From NCBI GenBank assembly GCA_034509925.1, contig CM067535.1, positions 6,857,201 to 6,921,200 on the forward strand: a DNA stretch of 64,000 bases, written 5' to 3'. How positions within the stretch are numbered: position 1 is the stretch's first letter; each line of letters begins with the position of its first letter. The translations under genes were made by a program, and so were the position numbers. Below the pieces are notes generated by a model that had not been told where the DNA came from, made no database searches, and saw only the letters and a list, made by a program, of their open reading frames with translations. Below, in pieces: positions 47,824 through 59,565 of the stretch. The stretch is from Hirudinaria manillensis. Its lineage: Eukaryota; Annelida; Clitellata; Hirudinida; Hirudinidae.

Positions 47824-48061
47824 GACCCGAATGAAAAAATAGAAACCTAAAATAGTATGATTCCTACTAATTACTGCAAGAAATTAGCCGTTTATCGTCG
47901 GCTCTAGCAGAGCGGTAATGCAACGCAGATGAACTAATATTTTCTGGGGATGATGTAATTTGCTGATAATAATAATAATAATGATAATAATAATAATAAT
48001 AATAGAACCTGTTCCACACCAACAGGCCTAAGAGGAGGCGGGGCATTTTGTCCGCCTACAG

Positions 48062-48172
48062 AAGCACCTGCGGTCAGACGCCGATGTTGTGCTGGATGTT
48101 TCCGTGTCGCAGGCGGAGGGCGTCGCCCTCCAGGGAGAGACTCGTCTGATGACCTTGTTAAAACGTTTACAG
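48062..48172 (+). CDS. Possible isolated coding exon of unknown gene
   Basis: A GC-rich 111 bp stretch after CCGCCTACAG and before CAG|GTGTAG is open in phase 0 and reads like coding sequence (DVVLDVSVSQAEGVALQGET). If the donor is not used, translation stops two codons later. I cannot link it with confidence to any neighbour. It could be a late exon of the DHHC gene beyond the LINE, part of another transcript, or chance. Confidence 0.25.
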
Positions 48173-48179
48173 GTGTAGA

Positions 48180-49293
48180 AGGAATTTTTCGAGGAAGTTT
48201 TTCTTGATTTTAGATTTATTTTGATCTTGTTTTTTTTTATTATTTTAATTTTTTTTATTATTATTATTTTTATTGAATGCTTTGAAAAGAATGAGGACCT
48301 GTGTGCCTTAAGGTTTTTTTTTGTGGGTGTCTTTTCTGATCAATGGTCCGTTGTTCAGGTTTTAATGTTGTTAAAATTATATTCCTGTTCTTAAATAGCA
48401 TTTCAAATTATTAAACTATTTTTGGAATCAATCTTTGACCTTCAGGAATGAAGTTTGTCTGTAAATGTTAATTAATGACAATTGTTTTGTTGTGTGAATT
48501 TCTGGCTGAGAAAATCAATTGCATTTTCCTGGACCAAGGTTGGGAAGTTGTTGTTTTGATAGCTGCATGGATCTGTTTTGTACTGTGAATGCATTGTTTA
48601 CATATTTGATATCCTTATTCACAGTGGTTTATCAATCTCTTAGCTTCGTCTGTAAAATTTTATCAATCTTTTAGCTTGGTCTTTATCAATTTGTCCAAAA
48701 CTTTTTGTCCAATTACTTCACAGTACTATATCAATGAATAGATTGAATTTTGAATTTTATTTGATTTTTACTATTAAATGCGAATAAAAATATCTAATTT
48801 TCTCAGTAAAATAACTGCTGAAAGACTAGTGAAAACCAATTACCGTTTCACTTTTATGCAATCTATTTCTGGAATTATTGAATGTTCAAGTTACTTTTTT
48901 TTTTAATTTCAGATTATTTTTGTGTTGAATTAAGATTTTATGCTGTTAATTAAGGAGAAAATGCATTTAATTTGTTAAAGAATTAATAGGTAAAATTAAT
49001 TTATTTCTTATTGATGACGTTGGAAGCAAATCAAAGGTGATTTCCATAAAAAAATTTGTCCATTGAAGTCAATGAGCTAACTTTTCAAAGCAAAGTTTGG
49101 ACAAACATGTTTGAACAACAGTTATTGATTGGTCTGCAGTAAACAAGAGCGGGATTGGTACTTGAAGACTTGATTAAACATATGTTCCATGTTTGAGGGT
49201 GGTTTGTTATTGATTTTTTTTGGCATTTTTTCTCACGATAGTGCTCTAGATAAATAAAAAAAGTAAGCTTCGAAGTCTAGGAAACTTCAATGA
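48180..49293. other. AT-rich intergenic DNA
   Basis: No gene or clear repeat beyond short homopolymer runs. TTTATT at about 49006-49011 could be the minus-strand poly(A) signal of the lectin gene at 49294. Confidence 0.5.
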
Positions 49294-52200
49294 TCAATTC
49301 ACGTCCTTCTCGCAGACAGCACAAAGCTCAGAGAGGCAGTCTAAACTTTCGAGATCATTACTTCTGAATGCTATGCAATCGTCTTTCAATACGTTCAGTG
49401 ATGATAGGATATTCAAAGATTGCACGGGAATCATCACCGTGCCGTCGTTGAAAGGCTCCCAACAAAACGCAGCCGATGATCCGTGGCATTTTCGTCCGGC
49501 GGTCCAAGCATCAATGGAGTCGCTTCCTCCTCTAATGCACTGCAACTTTTCTGAATCTTTTTAAATTTAATTTAATTAGGATTAATGCAGAAACATAAAT
49601 TAAGATAAATACATTTTGAATAATAACAAATAGGTCACTTCTCAGTGAAATCACCTTTGAGACCGCTAAAAAACTCGGTTAAAATCTTGGTGCCATGACG
49701 AGCATCAACCACGACAGGATGCGACAGGAAGTCGTTACAAGTGTCTCTTGCGGTCAACCAGTCTAACTTGCCAACGATGAGGAGGTAGCATTTCTTGTGC
49801 TCCATCGACAGGCTGAAAGGCTCATGACATTCTGCAAAGTAATATTGAAATATAAGCATTACTAAATTTAAAACATTAGAATATGGCAGGATCTATGTTT
49901 CCTTTCTAAAATTAAATTTGACTTTTGTTAAGCGAGAACCAATCGATTACAAAGTAATAACATACGGTTCGATTACGTATCTGATGGAGTTTTGTAAAAT
50001 AAAAAGAGTCTGTGGATTGCTGAATACAGAGGCCCGGAATTCCCTTTTTGAATGAAGCTAACTTTACCCTTAGGTATCGATAATGGAAATGCGTGGCCTC
50101 ATATTTTGGGCAGAGGATTTTGGAATTTGTACAAATTGGAACATTTTGGCGGGTATGAACAGCAGAAAAGATGGTGTTGTTTTAAATAAAGTGCCTATTG
50201 AATTATATCGACTGTAGACATTGAATTTTAAAAAGATAAACAAACATTGATTTTATTAATTGACAATATCCTGACAAATTTTCCTCTCCATAATTGCTTA
50301 TCCAAAATCCTGATAGTAGATATTTCAGATCACTTTCCTATATTTCTACAGATTCCTATAAAATGTGATCGAGCAAATACAAAGCTTGGACAATATAGAC
50401 AGATTAACACCCATTCCAAAAATAAATTTCAAAATGCACTTACATTATGTGACTGGTCTTGTGTATCAAATCATTGCATAAATGATGATCCCTGTTCGGC
50501 TTACAAAAAGAATTATTTCTATTTACTTAACTCTATACAATGAAGCTTTTCCCCTAGTGCCTGACCAAACATAGGCCAATCAGAAATTTCAAACAACCTT
50601 GGATGAAGGCATCCCTGCTGAAGTCTTCCAATACAAAAAACTAAATTATATAGAACTTTCCTTCAATACCCCACAGACCAAAATAAAACTGGGCCTTCGT
50701 TAATTTCAGAGAATGCTTTTTAGGAAATCCAAATTAGCTACTAAAAAAAGGCATATTATGAAAAACTTCTTTATAAAACATAAATCCATATATGCACAGA
50801 AACTGGGATATCATTAAATCTGTGATGGGATGTCAGACCGTACCCAGAAATAACTCTGGTTTCTTTGTGAATGACAATGGTGATTTGCTTACTCACATGA
50901 AAAACTGCTAGCCATTTCAATCGCTATTTTCTCTGGTATTGGAAAGAACATTGCCAGCACTATTCCACAACAGACAGGAACATCTCGGATATTTTTGGCT
51001 GGGAGTGGATTTTCCCAATTGACAGTCATGAGTCTCACACCAACCAGTCCTTTCGAGATCTCATCAAATTTTCCAGTGCCCTCAACAAATCCCATAGTTT
51101 GTGGTTGTCGATGACATAGACCCTTGCATAGCACATGAATTTATCTCACTAGTAGCAGATCCTTTATCTTCTATTTTCAATTCCTCCTTCCGTACTGGTC
51201 TCATCCCCCAAAAGAACTTAAATCTGCTAAAGTTATACCTCTCTTCAAATCAGGTGAGCAGGACAAGGTTGAAACTACAGGACATATCTATCTTACCATA
51301 CTTTGTTCCAACTTTTTAGAAAAAATTGTACATTCCAGACTATATGATTACTTTGATAAATTTAACCTACTTAATGATTCTCAATTTGGTTTCAGAAAGA
51401 AAATCATTCAAAATATATGCTCTATTGCTGCTTCAAAACTGATGTTTACAATGCTTTTGATGATGGTGATGTTTTGTATTGGCTTTGTTCTTGATTTAAC
51501 AAAAGGCTTTTGATACTGTTAATCATCAAATATTGCTTCGTAAGCTTGAATTGTATGGTGTCAGAGGTGTCGTTTTGTGTTGGTGTTAAAAATTATTTGT
51601 GTGGCAGAAGTCAAAGGGTTATGTTTAATGGTGTGTGTTCTTCTGATGTTCTTATTGATTATGGTGTGTTCCTCAAGGTTCTATACTGGGTCCCCTTTAT
51701 TCTTATTTATATTAATGATTTTCAATGTTCTTCTGATCTTTCAAAAAGTATTAATATATGCTGAGATATTGTTATTATACCTAGGGGAAAAAAAAAACAT
51801 AAATAGTCTTATTACTTTATTCAATAATGAATTAACTTTTTGAAAAATTGGTTTGCGAGTAATTGCTTATCTATCAATGTTTATAAATCAAATTTTATGG
51901 TTTTTCACTCTTCCAGAAAGGTCATTGCATGTAACTCCTCTCTCTACATAGATAAGTTTTCCCTAAATAGGGAGTCACAAGTCATTAGATATTAGGGATC
52001 ACAATAGATGAACACCTTTCTTGGCTAAACCATATATCTTATTTACAAAAATCGCATCTCAGAAATATTGGAATAAGATCAAGGATACGGCCTTTTTATC
52101 AACACAAAAAATAGCACTTTCCTTATATTTTTCACTTGTCTATCCCTACCTAACTTACTGTAATATCCTTCATATGGGCTTCTACTTACAAGGACACACT

Positions 52201-53336
52201 TACATCAGTTATCAGTTATTACAAAAAACGGATTGTGCGTGTCATGTTCCTGTTGCTTAGCCCTCTATCATCGACTGTCTCTGCTTTTACAAACAATTAA
52301 TTTACTAAGTGTAACCCAAATTCATGACTTACAAATTTGCCCTTTTTATGTTTGCCTACAACTTCATTCTATTCCCTAAAATATTTTCAGAGTTTTTTCA
52401 TACCAAGCAATACCTATAACAATCCTTCTTATTCTGACGTAACACTCACGATACAGTCCTACCTTTGCGAGAAATCTACTTTGAAATTATTTTTCTATAC
52501 AATGTTATGGGCCAAGATTATATACTTCAATTCCAGATTCAGTTAGGGAATTAACTTGTTTTCATTCATGTCCTTTTGAGTTATTGTTTCTGTTGTTTAA
52601 GAAATTGTATAAGTCTCATTTAGTAAGGGTTGTTTGAATTTACATGGTTGTATTATATATATTATGATTTTTAGGGCCAGTCTGTTTAGCGGAAGCTTGC
52701 GCTTCCTTAAGACTGACCCTATGAGTTTATTTTGTATTTTAAGTTTAAATTGTTTCGTTGGTGTACATAATTGTTTGTTCAATTGTTTGTTCAATAAACT
52801 CTAAACTCTCAAAAAAAAAAAAAAAAAAAAAATAGCTCCATAATTGACGAACAATACCGACAAAAAATCAATGTGGCAATAGAGCTGTGCAATCGTTTGA
52901 AATTTAAAATATTTTTTATCTATTATCTATTTTATCTTATTTTAAAAACTAAAAAGAAAATATGGCGACCTAAATAGGGTGTAACTTGTTATTACGATGA
53001 AAAAGTTAAAAACAAAAGAAGGTATTTTTTAAATATCTCACCAAGCCTTTTCTTGAAATAAATGTCTTTACTTGAAGATATTATTTTATTAGAGACTATA
53101 CACTTCTGGGAAGATAATTTGTACGAAAAACTGGAGCACGTGAATTTGTCGAAATTCAAACATCTGAGAGCACATTGGATGATTCCAGGTATTGAAGTGA
53201 GGTAAAGTTTCCTGAAAGCTTGCGCTTGAAAGTGGTCCGTCTCTTCTTTATCAGTAACACGAAAGTAACCCTCTGTAATCTCTCCACAGGTCCTTCGCAG
53301 AATGCAAAAGCAAAGAAGGCTCAGAAAAATTTTCAT
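49294..53336 (-). CDS. Secreted PAN/apple-C-type lectin protein 1
   Basis: Three minus-strand exons, 53336-53042, 49831-49655 and 49550-49294, join in phase 1 twice and give 242 residues. MKIFLSLLCFCIL is a signal peptide. Exon 1 then carries a PAN/apple-like domain (IIQCALRCLNFDKFTCSSFSY and a later Cys). Exons 2-3 form one C-type lectin domain: ECHEPFSLSMEHKKCYLL, WLTARDTCNDFLSH, AAFCWEPFNDG and a final CLSELCAVCE. It lacks the QPD/EPN and WND-type residues that bind calcium and sugar, so carbohydrate binding through the usual site is doubtful. A second in-frame ATG lies eight codons upstream (53360), but the shorter start gives a standard signal peptide. Intron 1 is 3.2 kb and holds a decayed LINE in the opposite orientation. 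Same exon plan and size as the lectin at 54458-55761. Confidence 0.82.
50240..52832 (+). mobile_element. Decayed 5'-truncated LINE with poly(A) tail, in lectin-1 intron
   Basis: Fragments of one ORF2 are spread over all three frames: endonuclease end (IVDISDHFPIFLQI, 50247-50543), RT start (DDIDPCIAHEFISLVADP, near 51103; LLNDSQFGFRKK, near 51375), NHQ...LRKLELYGV near 51525, and C-terminal parts (ITIDEHLSWLNH and TQKIALSLYFSLVYPYLTYCN, 51990-52260). Frameshifts and stops break it throughout. The 3' end has a hairpin (52691-52706), AATAAA at 52793-52798 and 22 A at 52811-52832. It is unlike the intact LINE at 44005. Confidence 0.82.
52691..52706 (+). other. Hairpin in LINE 3'UTR
   Basis: GGAAGCTTGCGCTTCC folds as a 6 bp stem with a TTGC loop about 100 bases before the poly(A). 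The same hairpin lies at 54231-54246 in the inverted copy. It may be the RNA signal recognised by the element's reverse transcriptase. Confidence 0.6.
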
Positions 53337-53405
53337 TTGACTGTAGCCAAGAATTACCATGCCAAGAGTGGTAATGAAATGAATCTCTGGCGATCCATGA
53401 TTTGC

Positions 53406-53413
53406 CTTTTATA
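53406..53413 (-). promoter_or_regulatory. TATA box of lectin gene 1
   Basis: TATAAAAG on the minus strand, about 70 bases before the lectin-1 start codon, a distance that fits a short 5'UTR. Confidence 0.55.
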
Positions 53414-54127
53414 ATGCATCCGAAATGCTTTCGTGGATCCTTCGATTCGGACCATATGGCATCACTTAATTTCTTCATTCGACCAACAATGTTATCATAT
53501 TATGATGCTATGATTTAGGTAAGATGTTATATTGCTATTGCAACTGTTGCGCATGTATTAGTTGTTACCAACTCCAACACTGCGACAAACAGGACAGAAC
53601 TGCGCAAGTTCGACATAATTATTATGTAATAAAAGGTTATGCACCAGAAAATAGAAGGGCAAAGATAACTGGGGTCAAAAAACTAAAAATAGCTAAAACC
53701 CTGAACGAAAATAGCCAAGAATTAACATCAGAGAGCATTTGCAATGAAGCACTGTTAAGCCAAACATGAAAAGAGGAACACAATCTCTCAGAATCAGTAA
53801 CACTGTCACCAGAAACCAAGCGACAAGACTTTCAACTGTATCGGATGTGAAAACACGCCAGTGGTTCCTGCATGTTTTGTTTGTTTTGCTTTATTCGTCC
53901 TACTTGGAAAACAACAAAATTTGCAGGGATGGAAAAATATTTTTTAAAGTTGTAAACATTTATTTCATCCGTCGAAAACGAAGAAATTAAGCGAACAAGA
54001 ATCCGTCCAATCACATTCTAAACTAAAACAACGATTTCAGCAAATCTTCAAAATCATAAATCACAAATTGATAAACATTTTGTCGAAATAAAGCATCAGT
54101 TTTAATGTCGCTTTGATGTCCTTTGAC

Positions 54128-54457
54128 TTTTTTTTTTTTGAGTTTATGAGTTTATTGAACAAACAGTTATGTACACAAACGAAACAAATGAAACTTAAAA
54201 TACAAAATAAACTCATAGGGTCAGTCTTAAGGAAGCGCAAGCTTCCGCTAAACAGACTGGCCCTGGAAATCATAACATATATAAATACAACCATGTAAAC
54301 TCAAACAGCTCTCACTAGATGAGATTTATACAATTTCTTAAACAATAAAAACAATAATTCAAAAGAACATGAATGTAAACAACTTAACTCCCTAATTGAA
54401 TGTGGTATAGAGGTATATAATCTGGGACCGTAACACTGTATGGAAAATAATTTTTTT
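54128..54457 (-). mobile_element. LINE 3'-end fragment forming the lectin-2 3'UTR
   Basis: Reverse-strand relative of the 3' end at 52500-52832. Shared parts include the ORF2 C-terminus (GPRLYTSIPHSIREL, FKKLYKSHLVRAV), the GGAAGC...GCTTCC hairpin (54231-54246), AATAAA on the minus strand at 54151-54156 and a T-run (poly(A) tail) at 54128-54139. The fragment begins at or just before the lectin-2 stop codon and runs in the same direction as that gene. Confidence 0.82.
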
Positions 54458-55761
54458 CTAATGGAGAGTAAATTCGCAGAGAACACAATATTCGAGGGAG
54501 CAGAGGTAATCATCCCAAAGATAGTTCGGGAAGAACTGGAGACACCCGTTTTCCACACTCGGTGTGTCTGGTTGTCCAGGACTCCAGTTGGTGTAGTTAA
54601 ACGGAATGAAGGTGGAATAAGGTAACCATTGGAAGGATCTCGTCCTGGCGTTGAACACTCCAGCGGTTCGTACCTTTAAATAGTTTGACGCCCTACACAC
54701 CTGTGGAACTTGCGAGGAAGAAATACATATATTAATAGTCTTTAAAATTAAGAAATTTCTTAGCTTTGATTTTTTTTTAATTGGAGTTATTCAATTCATA
54801 ATATTAGTCCACAAATGGACATGATATTCTTACAATCTGACTCTAAAATTAGCCCATGAAAATTAAAATAATAATCAGAAAAAGATGAAAAGAGTTCTCA
54901 AAAGATCAGGAAAAGGCTGAAAAATGACAGAAAAGACCTCTTATGCATTTTATTCATCTTCTTATAAATTATAAATATCTGTAAATAGAAGCCTTTGCAT
55001 GGTTTGTGTGATGCCCTATAATATTTTAAGCTACAAATGAATTAACGTGATTTTTAATTCGGTTTTGAAGTTCTGTTGTAGTTTTGGATTTCTGGATTCT
55101 TTAGATTATCAATACTTAAATCAGATGTTAACAATTTCCATATTATTATTAATATCTTCAATTTTTAATTTAAAAAAATGTATTTGTCTGAAAAATAAAT
55201 ACCGATCATATTGCTCGAGATGTAGGCGTTCTCCTGAGCATCTTCTACGACGATGGCGTGCATGCTCAGATTGTTGCACAAAGTTTTTGAAGCATTACCC
55301 GTGAATGATCCAATCACAAGCAGGTAACAGCTCTTTACCTCAGGCACGTAAACGCTATTGGACGGGCACCCTTTAAATAAAAGTCAAGTAATAAATGAAA
55401 TTATTTCGTTTAAATCTTCGAAATTAGCGAATGTAGATGTCAACAAAAAAGCACCCATTTTTATGCGATATTTGAGGCTGCGAGTCCACTTGTTTTTAGG
55501 CTTCGACGAAATGAAACAAAGTCTTTCGCGGATTTCATACTCATAACTGTTACACTTGAATGCAGTTTCTCTGGCACAAAATGCCGAACATTTCAGAGGT
55601 GATTCGACTCTGGCATGCACAATTTCATCATCTTTTCCAATTGCAAAATCGAAATACGACAGCATCACGTCTGAAGCTTTTCCTATTATTCTGACGAACA
55701 CGTGTTCTTTATTGGAACAGAAAAAAGCCATATTGAAAACTAGAATATATTTTAAAAGCAT
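54458..55761 (-). CDS. Secreted PAN/apple-C-type lectin protein 2 (QPD type)
   Basis: Three exons on the minus strand, 55761-55455, 55370-55203 and 54708-54458, join in phase 1 twice to give 241 residues. A hydrophobic leader (MLLKYILVFNMAFFCSN) precedes a PAN/apple-like domain (SPLKCSAFCARETAFKCNSY, ERLCFISSK). The C-type lectin domain starts GCPSNSVYVPEVKSCYLL and ends CLQFF...LWDDYLCSLEYCVLCE. It keeps NWSPGQPD and WDD; in this family QPD favours galactose-type ligands and WND/WDD helps bind calcium. The last acceptor must be CTCGCAAG|TTCCAC, since the nearer CCACAG puts a stop in frame. The 3'UTR is LINE sequence, which may supply the poly(A) signal. A role in innate recognition is inferred only. 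Confidence 0.84.
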
Positions 55762-57027
55762 TTTGTTACTATTTTAATGTTTAAATAATAATTAGGCCCA
55801 GCCTGGACCTCTATTTGTATCCTGTACACTAATGGATTTGTTATTCCAAAAGATAATATCTTTTTCCATTGTTATTGAGATGTTAATGGAAAAAAAGTAG
55901 GACATGTTGTCAATCTAACATTGAAAGACAAAGATTTTTGTTAAGTGCTTAGAATTGGGGACAAGGAAGGCACAAGAATTGTTCCTTATTGATTATGTTA
56001 TTATGTTCCAGTGCAGACAGCAATCGATTCATCTCATCGCAATTTTCGCAAAATTATGTTTAAATTACTTTAGTTATTATACTATTGGTTAATAGGAGTA
56101 GTTTCGAATTCTTCCTTCACATAGGAATCATGTAAAATATAGAATCCATACAATATTTTTCAAAATAAATGACTAAATCCTTTTTTTATTCCATTAACTC
56201 TTAATGTCCACTTTTAGTATCTCGGCTTCCTTTGTTCAATTCCTTACAATTGCAACTTGAGTGCTAATCAATAATTTTATTATGAGATTATAACAATTCT
56301 ATGTGGCAATTTCATGAATTCGTTTTGCAATTCATTCGTAGTTTATGTCTTTTTCAAGCTTCACTTGCATTGCTTAAAGAAACTTTTGTATTTATTATAT
56401 AAATTTATTATATATGTTATTTATTTATTTATTCTTTTATTTATCCATTTCAATTTGTAGACATTTTCAAGAGCTTCAGCATCGATTAGAAGTTGATCGG
56501 ACAGGTTGAAGCATGATGTTGAGAAAGCCAAAATTAAAAGTTTAAAACTCAATCATTTCTTCGTAATCTTTCTGCCAGATTCTGAAACTGAAGACGATTT
56601 CTGATGGTCTGTCAACAAAGTCGTTCAATCCCAATAAATATTTTAGTAATATTTAAAGTTAAAAATAATTCTGGAACAGGGTAACACGTGGTGACACGTG
56701 GTAACAGGGTGGAAAAAAAATAATAACAAATAATTCTAGCAACTGGAATTTGTCTCCAAATAAAAGCAAAAACAAATTACCTCAAATGCCTCGTTTTATT
56801 GAGCCATTGAATTATTATATTTATTAAACTTTTGCAACGATGAAAGGAGTTAATTTCAAATTTGTCCGTTTAAGTAAAACAACTTTGGGTACAAAGACAT
56901 CAAAAGAAGAAAATTGTTCGTGGTACAAACATCAGCGCTTGGAAGCGATTATCTCCAAGTTGGAGTAGTTGCGGACTTTCAACGAGAGGGAACGAATTAT
57001 TATCTGCTGATTGCATTCCTGAACGGT
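55762..57027. promoter_or_regulatory. Divergent intergenic region with E-box pair
   Basis: Lies between lectin 2 (-) and the Cys-rich gene (+). GGTAACACGTGGTGACACGTGGTAACAG near 56681-56707 has two CACGTG E-boxes 11 bp apart within a short tandem repeat. No coding sequence seen. Confidence 0.4.
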
Positions 57028-57034
57028 TATAAAA
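57028..57034 (+). promoter_or_regulatory. TATA box of the Cys-rich gene
   Basis: TATAAAA lies 91 bases before the start codon at 57119, so transcription would begin near 57060 and give a 5'UTR of about 60 bases. Confidence 0.6.
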
Positions 57035-57118
57035 TGGCCCTCCTGAGTTGTCCACGAGTTGAAAGAATATTTTTTCTATTTCAATATTAGCAGCTTCAAT
57101 CTAAAATCTCTTGGAAAC

Positions 57119-58331
57119 ATGAAAAGAAGACTAAACCTTTTTCTGTACTTTTGGTTGGCTGTCGTAGCTTCTATAACCTTGGGAGGTGAGTAGAATTTAA
57201 GGATTGAATCGATAAGAAATGTAATGATAAACGAAGTCGGGACAAAGACCGTTGGAATAATAAAGTTGGATCAATTGCTATTTTCCTTTAAAATGTTTTA
57301 TTTATAATTCCTTTTCAGTTTTTTTTATTAATCTTATACTTTGACTTTCTTATAGTTGTCTTTGCACAACATTTAGATCGATGAATCTCACAGATTAAGT
57401 CTTTTTCGGATTTTAAATTTGTTAATATTAATTTAACATTATTAATAAATAAATTATTTTGCTATGTAATTAAATGCGTTGCGTGACAATAATTTCGTTG
57501 CAACTACAATTAATATAGAAGTGGATTTGGAAACTGATGAAGAGGAAGATTATTCAAACTCTTTGAGGTCACTTTTGAGGTGAATAAAGTTAATTATTTG
57601 AGAATTTTTGTTAACTTTTTCTTAGAATAATTTCTTTCGCTTTCGTTTCATTTATTTATTTTCTTACCGGTAATCATTCGCGAGTAATAATATTTATTAT
57701 TTATTTATTTTGTTGTATCAACTATTTTAATAATTAATAAAAGTACATCAATGTTTGTAAACAAATTCATTATATACCATGCCATCGAGACAAAACGCAA
57801 CCATCTTACTTTTGGGCAGACGACAAATGGAGGAAGCTGAATTGGAGTCCTTGAAAAGAAATTATTTGGGACTCGAATCAGAGAAAAGAGGAGCTTTTGA
57901 TTGTAAGGAATTGAACCAAAAGTGTTCAGTGGTCGGGAAATGTTGCGGTACACTTCAATGTTACTGGGAAAATGGATTCAGCATGAGAAAAGTATTCTTT
58001 CTGTTTCTATTTTCCAAATTCATTCTCATTGAGATGTACTTTCTTACACGTAAACGTTCAAACAATCAGCGGCGACATGATAAATCAATTTATTATTTTT
58101 CAGTCCGGTGTATGCGTAGAATGCGTTCGCCAAGGACAACTGTGCCAAAGAGATGGACAATGCTGTAGGGGACTTGTCTGTCAGAAGGGGAAGCTTGGCT
58201 ACACAGACGGCATGTGTGATGCCAAGAGACCCTCTGGTGGTGCCTGCCACGAGAATGATCAGTGCCAGAGCAACAATTGTAAGATTACCCCCTGGCAAGT
58301 TTTGTCCAGAGTTGAAGGGTCATGTGCATGA
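57119..58331 (+). CDS. Small secreted cysteine-rich protein (Dickkopf/prokineticin/knottin-like spacing)
   Basis: Four exons: 57119-57185, 57519-57579, 57820-57991 and 58104-58331; 175 residues. A signal peptide (NLFLYFWLAVVASITLGG) is followed by an acidic, possibly propeptide-like segment (ETDEEEDYSNS) and a Glu/Lys-rich helix. Three cysteine clusters follow: CKELNQKCSVVGKCCGTLQC, CVRQGQLCQRDGQCCRGLVC and CHENDQCQSNNC, with a final Cys-Ala. The C-x6-C-x5-CC-x4-C pattern occurs in cystine-knot, Dickkopf N-terminal and colipase/prokineticin folds, and also in some secreted peptides of venoms, so function cannot be read from it. The clusters look like an internal duplication. AATAAA at 58491-58496. 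Confidence 0.8.
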
Positions 58332-59565
58332 ACCATTTGTAATGGTTAATTGGACCTTGGATGGAAATGACTCGACAGAATTTCAAAATTTCTATGACAT
58401 TAAGCTTGAATAATCCATGCATCATAATGATTGTTTGATTTGTTCATAATGATTTAAATATTTTGAAGTTTCGTTTTCACATCTTTCAAGAATAAATTAA
58501 CAAATATTTGAAATAAAAATAAGCATAAACGTAAGTATTTCTTTTACTTTCTATCATCAATCGCCATTATAGCCACATCTAATGAGGCTCACTCCATCAC
58601 GTGATATAACATTATAAGTCAAGAAATAAAAGCCACGAGTGCCTTTGGAGAGGAACGGTGGAGTGAGTGGATAAAAAAAAGCACAAAGCCTCTAATGACT
58701 TGCAAGAGGAGACATAAGTTAACTGCATTTTCAAACTCTTGAAACGCAAAAGGATTTGGCGAAATCACAGCTAGCAACCTTTTTAAGAGAAAATGCCTAA
58801 TAGCGGTTGATAAGGGCAAAAGAGTTTTATGGTTACAGGACATAACGTTGTTAGAAGACCAAAATCACATCGATGCAACCAATGGGACGATTTTGAAACC
58901 TGATTTTGGCTCATGCTCTGATTTGGTGAGTAATTGAGCAATTTGTGAACAATTTAGCAAATTCGTGCAGGATAAACACGCATTACACTCCAACATTTTG
59001 ATGAGAAACTAGGTCAGAATCGTGATACGAAGTTTTTCAATTCGTAAAAAAAAGCTCTGTTCTGCTTCTGTTAAACCACGAAGTCATCTGAAAATACATC
59101 TAAAAACTTTCAAGCGAATGTTTCGTCGGACCTCAATTCCTTTCGACGACACCTTCCAGGAGTGACTTTCCCACTGATTCCCTCAAGAGTCGGTTGAAAC
59201 TAGAGGTATCTAGCAGCAACAAAGTTTAATTATCATTATTGTTAAAATTGATTATTAAAATTAATAAAATAAGTAAACATATGGACATGCCAGACAAAGA
59301 TAAATATTTTCGAATTAATTAATACGTAAAAATTGAGTCGACTTTCTTATCTTTTTAAACACGGACTTGTGTTAGTGGTCCAAGTGGCGGTTCAGTTTGT
59401 ATTCAAAAATAAATAAATAAATAAATATTTGAACTCTGCCTCAAGAATGTGGGAAACTTACAATGTAGCTTGAAGTTACATTATGACAAGAGTGATAAAA
59501 TGGCTCAGTTACAAATATTACCAATAGCTGAATAAGTTGATTAAAATCTATGTGGAAAAATCTTT
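58332..59565. other. Intergenic DNA, nothing recognised
   Basis: Contains the 3'UTR and poly(A) signal of the Cys-rich gene (58491-58496), an (AAAT)n tract near 59405-59427 and no supported gene; a 74-codon minus-strand frame at 58619-58843 has no family features. Confidence 0.5.

Larger units (their letters stand above)
44005..47966 (-). mobile_element. Full-length two-ORF non-LTR retrotransposon, CR1/Jockey group
   Basis: Minus-strand LINE with a short 5'UTR (about 47966-47824), ORF1 (47823-46966), ORF2 (46963-44123) and a 3'UTR of about 100 bp ending CCTTTATGTGATAATAATAA. Both ends lie in ATT/TAA microsatellite: 44005-44024 at the 3' end and 47965-48004 at the 5' end. Either the element targeted such an array or its 3' tail is a TAA microsatellite. 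Both long frames being open suggests recent insertion. No clear target-site duplication can be separated from the flanking repeat. Confidence 0.9.
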
